A DNA stretch of 64,000 nt from Hymenobacter latericoloratus (lineage in GTDB: Bacteria > Bacteroidota > Bacteroidia > Cytophagales > Hymenobacteraceae), in NCBI RefSeq assembly GCF_014199535.1, contig NZ_JACHNV010000004.1, positions 124,001-188,000 on the forward strand, given 5' to 3'. The notes beneath the pieces were generated by a model, which made no database searches, was not told where the DNA came from, and saw nothing but the letters and a program-made list of their open reading frames with translations. A program made the position numbers and the translations under genes. Numbering within the stretch: position 1 is the first letter of the stretch; each line of letters starts with the position of its first letter. Below are positions 52,033-59,379 of the stretch, one piece after another.

Positions 52033-52626
52033 ATGCGTCTGTTGCTGCTGGATAACGTTGATTCCTTTACCTATAACCTGCTGGATTATCTGCAGCAGGT
52101 AGGCTGCACGGTAGAAGTGCGCCGCAACAGCGCGAGTCTATCGGAAATTCAGGCCCTGGCCTTTGATGGCATTGTGTTGTCGCCGGGGCCGGGTACGCCG
52201 GCCGGAGCCGGCGTCATGCCGGCCCTCATCCAGGAGTATCATGCCCGGGTGCCTATGCTGGGCGTTTGCCTGGGGCATCAGGCATTAGGGGCGTTTTTCG
52301 GGGCCCGGCTCCGCCGTGGTGAGCGTCCGGTGCACGGCAAGGTATCGGAAATTGAGTGGCAGGTTTCCAGCCCGCTCAGTGCCGGTCTGCCGGTTCGGAT
52401 GCCGGTTACCCGCTACCATTCGCTTATACTGGATCAACTGCCGGCCACGTTGGAGGCCCTGGCGTACACTACAGCTGACGGCGAACTAATGGCGCTGCGG
52501 CACCGGAGTCTGCCCCTGTACGGAGTGCAATTCCACCCGGAGGCCCTCCTGACTCCCAATGGCCTGGCATTGCTGGGCAATTGGGTCAAGAATTGTATCA
52601 TTGCACACCCTGCCCCCCGGCAGTAA
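52033..52626 (+). CDS. pabA: Glutamine amidotransferase of anthranilate/aminodeoxychorismate synthase
   Basis: 197 residues from the ATG at 52033. Class I glutamine amidotransferase: DNVDSFTYNLLDYLQQ at the N-terminus, VLSPGPGTP, catalytic Cys79 in GVCLGHQA, His168 and Glu170 in FHPEA. It supplies ammonia from glutamine to a chorismate-binding partner (TrpE or PabB), which is not nearby; folate and tryptophan roles cannot be told apart from one subunit. The following hydrolase starts 13 bases after the stop. Confidence 0.9.
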   Translation: MRLLLLDNVDSFTYNLLDYLQQVGCTVEVRRNSASLSEIQALAFDGIVLSPGPGTPAGAGVMPALIQEYHARVPMLGVCLGHQALGAFFGARLRRGERPVHGKVSEIEWQVSSPLSAGLPVRMPVTRYHSLILDQLPATLEALAYTTADGELMALRHRSLPLYGVQFHPEALLTPNGLALLGNWVKNCIIAHPAPRQ

Positions 52627-52639
52627 ATTACCTGGCACG

Positions 52640-53416
52640 ATGGCGCTGCAGATCAAGGATAAAAATGGCTTTCAGTACGTAGATGAGGGTACCGGTGAGG
52701 TGCTGCTGCTGCTGCATGGCCTGTTCGGAGCCCTCAGCAACTGGCAAGAGGTAGTGGCCGGGTTCAGCGCACAGTACCGTGTGGTAATCCCGCTGCTCCC
52801 CATCTACGACATGCCCCTGACGAAAGCCGGCGTGCCCGGTCTGGTTTCCTTCGTGGAGGATTTTCTGGCGGAAGTAGGCCTCACGGCGCCCTGCACCGTG
52901 CTGGGCAACTCGTTGGGCGGGCACATTGCCCTGGTGTACACGCTTCGCAATCCGGGCCGCGTTTCCCGCCTGGTGCTTACGGGCAGCAGCGGCCTGTTCG
53001 AGGACAGCATGGGCGGCTCGTTTCCCAAGCGCGGGAATTATGCCTACGTGCAGGAACGCGTCGCCTATACGTTCTACAACCCGGCCGTAGCTACCCGGGA
53101 GCTGGTAGATGAAGTCTTCAGCGTGACGAACTCTAACGCTAAGTGCCTGCGCATTATCAGCATCGCGCGCTCGGCCCAGCGGCACAACCTGGCCAAGGAG
53201 CTGCACCAGATCCGGGTTCCGGCCTTGCTGGTATGGGGCCTGAACGATACCATTACGCCGCCGGTGGTAGCCCACGAGTTTAACCGCCTGCTTCGGCACT
53301 CCGAGTTGCGCTTTCTGGACCAGTGCGGCCACGCTCCCATGATGGAGCGCCCCCAGGAGTTCAACCAGCTGCTGCAGCAGTTTCTGGTGCGTACCCAAGT
53401 GCCGGTAGCCGGCTAG
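52640..53416 (+). CDS. Alpha/beta hydrolase
   Basis: 258 residues from the ATG at 52640. HGLFGALSNWQEVVAGF (oxyanion loop), nucleophile Ser91 in GNSLGGH, GLNDTITPP with the catalytic Asp, and CGHAPMMERPQEF with the catalytic His. All triad residues are present. Similarity is general to esterase/haloperoxidase types, and the substrate is unknown. It may be cotranscribed with pabA. Confidence 0.88.
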   Translation: MALQIKDKNGFQYVDEGTGEVLLLLHGLFGALSNWQEVVAGFSAQYRVVIPLLPIYDMPLTKAGVPGLVSFVEDFLAEVGLTAPCTVLGNSLGGHIALVYTLRNPGRVSRLVLTGSSGLFEDSMGGSFPKRGNYAYVQERVAYTFYNPAVATRELVDEVFSVTNSNAKCLRIISIARSAQRHNLAKELHQIRVPALLVWGLNDTITPPVVAHEFNRLLRHSELRFLDQCGHAPMMERPQEFNQLLQQFLVRTQVPVAG

Positions 53417-53564
53417 CTGGCACGAGCCAACGTACATTCATCCAGGGGGGGGCAGCGGTTGATCCGGCTGTGTTACTCTTTTGGCCCGCTTCGTACGTAT
53501 GTATTGCTGAAAATCGTTCTTTTGGTAGTGTCCCTGCACGCATCCTCGTTCCCCGCTCCGCCCC

Positions 53565-54242
53565 ATGAACTCCATTATTGCTGAAGACTTACTGAATCAA
53601 ATGATTCCGCCCCTGAAAGTGACGGACTCAATGGAGAAGGCGGCCCGGTGGCTCGAGGAGTTTCACGTGAGCCAGCTGCCCGTACTCGACCAACGCAGCT
53701 ACCGGGGCCTGATTACCGAGGCTGACCTGCTGGACCAGGATGCCAGCACCCGCCTGCTGGGTGAGGTAACGCTTAACTACGGCAACGTGCACGTGCAGCG
53801 CGACCAGCATTTCTATAACATCATTGAGCTGGCCGTGCAAAACAAGGTGCAGCTGGTTCCCGTGCTCGACGATCAACGGGAGTATCTGGGGGTAGTAACC
53901 GTTAGCGATACACTGGCTGCCTTTGGCAAGGTACCGGTTGCCAGCAGCCAGCAGGGCATCATTGTGCTGGCCATGGAGGAACGCGACTATTCCCTGACCC
54001 AGATCAGCCGCTACGTGGAGGAAAACAACGCCAAAGTCATCAGCGCCCATGTGGCTCAGGATGAGCACGATCCGTATCGTATCCGCCTGACCCTCAAGTT
54101 GAATACCCCGAATATTGCCCGCATCATTGCTACCCTGGAGCGGTTTAACTACTCCATTACGGCTCAGTTCAGTGGCACCGAAGAGGTAAGCGAAGACGAG
54201 CAGCAGCGCTACGATGCCCTGCTGCGCTACCTGAATATCTGA
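53565..54242 (+). CDS. CBS-domain protein with ACT-like tail
   Basis: 225 residues. Two CBS motifs: VTDSMEKAARWLEEFHVSQLPVLDQRSYRGLITEADLL (about 18-58) and DQHFYNIIELAVQNKVQLVPVLDDQREYLGVVTVSDTL (about 80-117), which bind adenine nucleotides as a Bateman pair. Residues 130-215 have an ACT-like beta-alpha pattern. It probably senses the energy state, but no partner enzyme is fused. It begins the envelope cluster: Omp85-like, NAD kinase and porG genes follow. Confidence 0.82.
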   Translation: MNSIIAEDLLNQMIPPLKVTDSMEKAARWLEEFHVSQLPVLDQRSYRGLITEADLLDQDASTRLLGEVTLNYGNVHVQRDQHFYNIIELAVQNKVQLVPVLDDQREYLGVVTVSDTLAAFGKVPVASSQQGIIVLAMEERDYSLTQISRYVEENNAKVISAHVAQDEHDPYRIRLTLKLNTPNIARIIATLERFNYSITAQFSGTEEVSEDEQQRYDALLRYLNI

Positions 54243-54252
54243 GGCGGGCGTA

Positions 54253-55713
54253 GTGCTGAGTTGTTTTCTGACCTTCCTGTTGGGCCTGTTGCCATCGGCC
54301 TCATCGGCTGGCAGACCCGAGGTAGCGTATGCCTCACCTCCCGACTCCCTGCGCCGCGCCGTTACCGACAGCCTCGTGTACGCGCAGTGCCCTGATTATG
54401 CGACTTACCGGGTGGCTACCATCCTTTTTGTGGGCAATAAGGTTACCAGGGAAACCGTGCTCTGGGCCGAGCTGGACTTCCGGGAAGGAGACACGCTACA
54501 GGCTCCTACCCTGGGTAAACGGCTGGAAGCCAACCGTCGTCGTCTGTTTAACCTGCAGCTGTTTCATCAGGTGCTGGTGCAAGCCGTTTGCCGGAACGGG
54601 GAGCTGACCATCCTTTATAGCGTGCAGGAGCGGTGGTACACGTTTCCGGTGCCCATTTTCTCCCTGGCTGACCGCAACTTCCGGTCCTGGCTCGACCGCC
54701 CCGACCGGTGGCAGCGGGTTGACTATGGTCTTCACGTAGTTCGGCGCAACTTCCGGGGCCGTAACGAGCAGCTGCTGGGCAATCTGCAGTTAGGCTTTAA
54801 CCGCAAATATGAGCTCTTCTACGAGGCGCCTGGCTATGGTCGTCGCCGCCGGATCGGAGTAGGCGCCGGTTTTTCCTACTACCGCAGCCGCGCCCTCGAC
54901 TATGCTACCCGCCAGGATAAGCTTTTGAACCTGCGGCAGGAGAAAGCCTTTCCCATTGAGCGGCAATATGCCAGTTTGGGGTTGCGCTGGCGGCGCACTG
55001 TGCAGCACCTCACCGCCCTGGATGTATCCTATCACCGGGAGCAGGTTTCCGATTCTGTGCTGTATTACAACCCCACGTACTATTTGGGCGGGCCCCGCCG
55101 CGAGTATCTTGAGTTGGCTCTAGTGAGCACGCTTAATCAGCGTAATACTTTTGCCTACCCCCTCACGGGGCAGTATGCTCAGGCCGCCCTAACCTACCGG
55201 GCTTTCTTGACCAGTGGTGCCCCCGATATCGTGACGCTACGAGGGCGCTACGCACGCTACCTGGCCTTGGGCGGGCCATTCTACTACAGCATTGGGGCGC
55301 AGGCGCAGTTCCGGCTAACGTCGCGGGTTAGCTACGCCGATAACCGAGCGTTGGGCTACGAGGCCCTGGTGCGAGGATACGATGCCTATGTAATAGACGG
55401 GCGCCACTACGGACTGCTTCAGCAAGGCGTCACGTATAAGCTGCTGGACGTCGGCCGGCTCCACCTTAAAGGACTCCGGACGGCCAAGTTCAATACCATC
55501 CCGCTCGTATTTTATCTCAATACCTTTGCCGATGTGGGGTATGTGCGTCAACCTACCGTCTTACCAACCAATCGGTTGCCCAACCGGTTATTGGCCTCCG
55601 GGGGGGTAGCCCTGCACCTGACCACGTACTACGACTGGGTCTTCACGCTGGAGTACGCCCGGAACCGGGAGCAACAGGGCGGGCTCTTTTTTCGGACCCA
55701 GTTTCCTATTTAG
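54253..55713 (+). CDS. Omp85-superfamily outer-membrane protein with a POTRA domain
   Basis: 486 residues starting GTG at 54253, 10 bases after the CBS stop. The signal peptide is LSCFLTFLLGLLPSASSA. A POTRA-like segment (YRVATILFVGNKVTRETVLWAELDFREGD, ~40-120) leads to a beta-barrel rich in Tyr/Arg, ending GLFFRTQFPI. It resembles BamA/TamA relatives but is smaller than BamA, so it is a specialised Omp85 member. The substrate is unknown. It may pair with the CBS protein and NadK only by position. Confidence 0.78.
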   Translation: MLSCFLTFLLGLLPSASSAGRPEVAYASPPDSLRRAVTDSLVYAQCPDYATYRVATILFVGNKVTRETVLWAELDFREGDTLQAPTLGKRLEANRRRLFNLQLFHQVLVQAVCRNGELTILYSVQERWYTFPVPIFSLADRNFRSWLDRPDRWQRVDYGLHVVRRNFRGRNEQLLGNLQLGFNRKYELFYEAPGYGRRRRIGVGAGFSYYRSRALDYATRQDKLLNLRQEKAFPIERQYASLGLRWRRTVQHLTALDVSYHREQVSDSVLYYNPTYYLGGPRREYLELALVSTLNQRNTFAYPLTGQYAQAALTYRAFLTSGAPDIVTLRGRYARYLALGGPFYYSIGAQAQFRLTSRVSYADNRALGYEALVRGYDAYVIDGRHYGLLQQGVTYKLLDVGRLHLKGLRTAKFNTIPLVFYLNTFADVGYVRQPTVLPTNRLPNRLLASGGVALHLTTYYDWVFTLEYARNREQQGGLFFRTQFPI

Positions 55714-55750
55714 CCATCCTGCCAGCCTATGGTCAGGTTACATTTTGAGT

Positions 55751-56644
55751 ATGAAAATTGCCATACTGGGTAAGCCATTCAGCGATGATCTGACGCCGGC
55801 AATGCGAGAAATGATCAACGAGCTAGTGCGGCGTCAGGCCGAAGTCAGCATTCTGGAATCATTTCACGCCTACCTGAGCGAGCGGATGGAGCTGCCGGCC
55901 GGCATCACTACCTTCAACCGAAGCAACTCCCTGCAAGGAACCCGCTTTGTCCTTAGCATTGGCGGCGATGGTACGCTGCTGGATACAGTTACCTACGTTG
56001 GCTCTCTACAAATCCCGATTCTGGGCATCAACACCGGCCGGCTTGGCTTTCTGGCCACTATTTCGCCAGATAGGATTCTGCCCGCCCTGGATTCTCTGTT
56101 CAAAGGTCATTTTGTACTGGAAGACCGTAGCCTTATCCGGGTCGATACGGACCCAGATACATTCGGTAGTATCAACTTTGGACTCAACGAGTTCAGCATC
56201 CTGAAGCGCGATACTTCTTCCATGATTGTGGTGCATACCTACATTGATGGCGAGTACCTGAACTCCTACTGGGCCGACGGCCTGATTGTAGCAACCCCCA
56301 CCGGCTCCACGGGGTATTCGCTAAGCTGCGGCGGACCCGTAATGCTACCCCAGACAAACAATTTTATTATTGCTCCCGTATGTCCCCACAATCTGAACGT
56401 ACGCCCTCTGATTGTGTCGGACCGGAGTGTTATTTCCTTCGAGATAGAAGGCCGGAGCAATAATTTTCTGCTCTCCCTCGACTCTCGTTCCGAAACCGTG
56501 GAGGCCGGAATTCAGATTGCCGTTCGCCGGGAAAATTTCAACGCTCGACTGGTAAAGCTGAATCACGTTAACTTCCTGAGTACCTTGCGCAGTAAGTTAA
56601 ACTGGGGTCTGGACCGCCGAAACCCGGCCGGCATACCTATCTAA
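55751..56644 (+). CDS. nadK: NAD kinase
   Basis: 297 residues from the ATG at 55751 (an in-frame TTG at 55745 is less likely). The diagnostic GGDGT at residues 71-75 is in LSIGGDGTLLDT, then GINTGRLGFLATI, the DGLIVATPTGSTGYSLSCGGP segment and PVCPHNLNVRP. It phosphorylates NAD to NADP. Compared with its envelope neighbours it is housekeeping; the order CBS-Omp85-nadK-porG is conserved in relatives as far as I recall. Confidence 0.95.
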   Translation: MKIAILGKPFSDDLTPAMREMINELVRRQAEVSILESFHAYLSERMELPAGITTFNRSNSLQGTRFVLSIGGDGTLLDTVTYVGSLQIPILGINTGRLGFLATISPDRILPALDSLFKGHFVLEDRSLIRVDTDPDTFGSINFGLNEFSILKRDTSSMIVVHTYIDGEYLNSYWADGLIVATPTGSTGYSLSCGGPVMLPQTNNFIIAPVCPHNLNVRPLIVSDRSVISFEIEGRSNNFLLSLDSRSETVEAGIQIAVRRENFNARLVKLNHVNFLSTLRSKLNWGLDRRNPAGIPI

Positions 56645-56690
56645 GCATAGAGAATTTCCATTAATAGTTTTTTAAGTTGACGTCATCTTC

Positions 56691-56698
56691 TACTTTTG
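56691..56698 (+). promoter_or_regulatory. -7 box (TACTTTTG) for the porG-like genes
   Basis: TACTTTTG, 70 bases before the first DUF6089 ATG; a T-rich stretch (TAGTTTTTT) lies about 20 bases upstream as a possible -33 region. Confidence 0.45.
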
Positions 56699-56768
56699 CT
56701 GCTGACTGCGACCGTGCCCGTACAATTCTCGCATTCTTCAACCAGAATATTTCTAACCTTCGCTTAAT

Positions 56769-57659
56769 ATGAAGCAACTCTTCACTTACACTACGACCCT
56801 GCTACTAGTCCTTGCACTGGTAGCAACGGAAGCCAGTGCCCAGCAATTCAGCAAGCGGAAGCAGTATAATTCCGTTGGAGTAACCATAAGTGGCATGAAC
56901 TACTTTGGCGACATTACCCCAAAACCCAGCATTCCGAGCTTCCGCCCGGGCGCAACGCGCCTCAATGTTGGCCTGACGTTCACGCGCCGGTTTGCGCCGC
57001 GCATCTCGGGCCGTGCCTCGCTAAGCTATGGCCGTATCAGCGGCGATGATGCCAAAGCAGCTGACCAGAACGACCCGGAAGCTAAGTTCCGCTACAACCG
57101 GAACATGAACTTCCGGAACGGCATTCTGGAGTTTGCTGCTACTGGTGTTTTCGACCTGATCGAAAACCGTAATAACTACATCCGTCGCCCTGACTTTGCT
57201 CCTTACGTATTTGCTGGCGTTGGCGTAATTCACCACAACCCTAAAGGTTTGGATGCCGATGGCAATTATGTGGCTCTGCAACCGTTAAGAACCGAAGGAC
57301 AATCGGAAGGCTATTCCCAAACTCAGTTCGTGATTCCCTTCGGCGCTGGTGCCCGTTATAAGCTGAACAAGCAGTTTGACATCGGCCTGGAGCTTGGTTT
57401 CCGTAAAACGTTTACTGACTATCTTGACGACGTAAGCGGCAACTATGCTCCTGTTTCTGCCTTGCAGGGGGATGCAGCCAAGTACTTTGGCTATTACATC
57501 ACGGGCGGTAGCACTACCGGCTACCCCGGCACCTACGACGAGTCGGTTCAGACCGGCGAGATGCGTGGCAAGAGCAACGAGAAGGACTGGTACACCACGC
57601 TGGGTATATCAGTAAACTATATTCTCGCTCCGCGAGTAAGAAGCCCCAAGTTCCGATAG
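56769..57659 (+). CDS. DUF6089-family outer-membrane beta-barrel protein (PorG-like paralogue)
   Basis: 296 residues, signal peptide ending EASAQ (about residue 25). The beta-barrel has alternating patterns with SVGVTISGMNYFGDITPK, IGLELGFRKTFTDYLDDV and a C-terminal LGISVNYILAP. The family includes PorG of the type IX secretion system. This copy is longer than the next one and has a GSTTGYPGTYDES insertion; which of the two is the true PorG cannot be decided here. It is followed, after 40 bases, by the second copy. Confidence 0.75.
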   Translation: MKQLFTYTTTLLLVLALVATEASAQQFSKRKQYNSVGVTISGMNYFGDITPKPSIPSFRPGATRLNVGLTFTRRFAPRISGRASLSYGRISGDDAKAADQNDPEAKFRYNRNMNFRNGILEFAATGVFDLIENRNNYIRRPDFAPYVFAGVGVIHHNPKGLDADGNYVALQPLRTEGQSEGYSQTQFVIPFGAGARYKLNKQFDIGLELGFRKTFTDYLDDVSGNYAPVSALQGDAAKYFGYYITGGSTTGYPGTYDESVQTGEMRGKSNEKDWYTTLGISVNYILAPRVRSPKFR

Positions 57660-57666
57660 CCAGCAA

Positions 57667-57696
57667 ACTGGCTGTCAGTTTTCACCAACAGCCAGT
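57667..57696 (+). repeat. Hairpin between the two PorG-like genes
   Basis: ACTGGCTGT (57667-57675) pairs with ACAGCCAGT (57688-57696), 12-base loop. It ends 3 bases before the next ATG and could attenuate or modulate translation of the second gene. Confidence 0.5.
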
Positions 57697-57699
57697 CTA

Positions 57700-58455
57700 A
57701 TGACGTATTCGAAGCGCTTCAAAACACTCCTTACCGGCTTGCTGCCGGTAGGGAGTGTTTTTTTTGCCTGCACCGCAGCGGCCCAAAACACCAGTGAATT
57801 AGGAATCGGCCTGGGAGGCCTAACCTATAAAGGTGAACTCTCGCCTCACTACCAGTTTCGGAACAATCGGCCCGCGCTTACGGCCTTCTACCGGAAAGAT
57901 GTGTCGGCACCCATAACGCTGCGCGCAGGCTTCACCGCCGGTATGTTGCGCGCTGACGATGGCAACGTGAAAGATGTAAACAACCGGACTCCGCCTTTGG
58001 CCTCCTACCGCCAAGCTAACATGAAAGGCAGTCTGCTGGAGGCGTCCGGGGTAGTGGAGTACAACTTTTTTGACTATCACAACCGCCGCGACAAAGTCCA
58101 CTTTACTCCCTATGTGTTTGTAGGGCTGGCCGGATTTTACGCCAGTACCCAAACAACCAGTAGTGCCAACCCGCAACTAGACCGGAAGGCCGGGCTCATC
58201 AGCCTGGCTATACCAGCCGGCTTAGGATTCAAATACGCTCTGTCGGAGCACTGGAATCTGGGGCTGGAGGCCGGAGCGCGAAAGTTGTTCACCGATAATC
58301 TGGACCATGTAGATGGCAAGTCGCGGGGGCAGGATGACCGGGTTGGCAACCCCAACGACCAAGACTGGTACTTCTACAACGGACTAAGTATTTCCTATAC
58401 TTTCTACAAAATCCGCTGTCCGGAAACGGGGCAGGCTACTGGCCGGAAGGACTAG
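57700..58455 (+). CDS. porG: DUF6089-family protein, probable T9SS component PorG
   Basis: 251 residues with signal peptide ending TAAAQ. ELGIGLGGLTYKGELSPHYQFRNNRPA and FTPYVFVGLAGFYAS are typical PorG-type barrel segments; the C-terminus ends SYTFYKIRCP. In Porphyromonas the porG gene precedes uppS, bamA and two ompH genes, as here, which supports the name. PorG is an outer-membrane partner of the PorK-PorN ring needed for T9SS. I use the symbol as a probable orthologue. Confidence 0.72.
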   Translation: MTYSKRFKTLLTGLLPVGSVFFACTAAAQNTSELGIGLGGLTYKGELSPHYQFRNNRPALTAFYRKDVSAPITLRAGFTAGMLRADDGNVKDVNNRTPPLASYRQANMKGSLLEASGVVEYNFFDYHNRRDKVHFTPYVFVGLAGFYASTQTTSSANPQLDRKAGLISLAIPAGLGFKYALSEHWNLGLEAGARKLFTDNLDHVDGKSRGQDDRVGNPNDQDWYFYNGLSISYTFYKIRCPETGQATGRKD

Positions 58456-58499
58456 CAATTTTCATAAGGGTGGTAGCCCACTGAAATAAACAAATAGAG

Positions 58500-58530
58500 C
58501 AGCCCTCGGCATACTAAGTGCCGGGGGCTG
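58500..58530 (+). terminator. Hairpin after the PorG-like genes
   Basis: CAGCCCTCGGCA (58500-58511) with TGCCGGGGGCTG (58519-58530), one G-U pair, 7-base loop. T content after it is low, so partial read-through into uppS is possible. Confidence 0.65.
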
Positions 58531-58623
58531 TTCGTATTGTGCCCGGCAGGAGTAACTCGTTATTGGGCAGGCTTGAATGCAACCATTTACGTAACTTGCG
58601 GCCTCTTTACGCTAAAAGTCCTG

Positions 58624-59370
58624 ATGGCCGTCCGGTCCGAAATCGATTCCCAGAATATTCCCGCTCACGTAGCTGTCATCATGGATGGCAATGGCCGCTG
58701 GGCCAAGCAAAAGGGTGGCTTACGCATTTTCGGGCACCAGAGTGCCATCACGGCCGTGCGCGAAACCGTGGAAGCTGCTGCCGAAGTAGGGGTCCGCTAC
58801 CTGACGCTGTATGCCTTCTCAACCGAAAACTGGTCGAGGCCGGCTCACGAGGTAATGGCCCTGATGCAGTTGCTAGTGCATACTATTCGGCAGGAAACGC
58901 CTACCCTGCTGAAAAACAGCATCCGGCTGCAGGCTATTGGTCAGATCGAGAACCTGCCAGCCTCCTGCCAGAAGGAGTTGGCCGAGGCAATTGAACTCAC
59001 CAAAGCAGGAACCCGCACTACCTTGCTGCTAGCCCTTAGCTACAGCGGCCGCTGGGATTTAACCCAGGCGGCCCAGCGCATGGCTGCTGAGGTAGCGGCT
59101 GGCCGGCTGCTACCCGCTCAGATAACGGAGCAGACGCTAGCCGGCTTCCTCTCGACAGCCGGAATACCGGACCCCGAATTGCTGATTCGTACCAGTGGCG
59201 AGCAGCGCATTAGTAATTTCCTGTTGTGGCAGCTGGCGTACACGGAACTGTTTATTACCGATTTGCTGTGGCCTGATTTCCGGCGTGAGCATTTCTACGA
59301 CGCCCTGCGGGCCTACCAGCAGCGGGAGCGTCGGTTCGGGAAAACCAGTGAGCAGCTAACCATTTCGTAA
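58624..59370 (+). CDS. uppS: Isoprenyl transferase (undecaprenyl diphosphate synthase family)
   Basis: 248 residues from the ATG at 58624. Cis-prenyltransferase motifs: HVAVIMDGNGRWAKQ (Asp21 in the diphosphate site), TLYAFSTENWSRP, and RTSGEQRISNFLLWQLAYTEL with the C-terminal REHFYDALRAYQQRERRFG. It makes the C55 lipid carrier for peptidoglycan and surface polysaccharides. It is 9 bases ahead of bamA, within the envelope cluster. Confidence 0.95.
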   Translation: MAVRSEIDSQNIPAHVAVIMDGNGRWAKQKGGLRIFGHQSAITAVRETVEAAAEVGVRYLTLYAFSTENWSRPAHEVMALMQLLVHTIRQETPTLLKNSIRLQAIGQIENLPASCQKELAEAIELTKAGTRTTLLLALSYSGRWDLTQAAQRMAAEVAAGRLLPAQITEQTLAGFLSTAGIPDPELLIRTSGEQRISNFLLWQLAYTELFITDLLWPDFRREHFYDALRAYQQRERRFGKTSEQLTIS

Positions 59371-59379
59371 TCACAGAAC

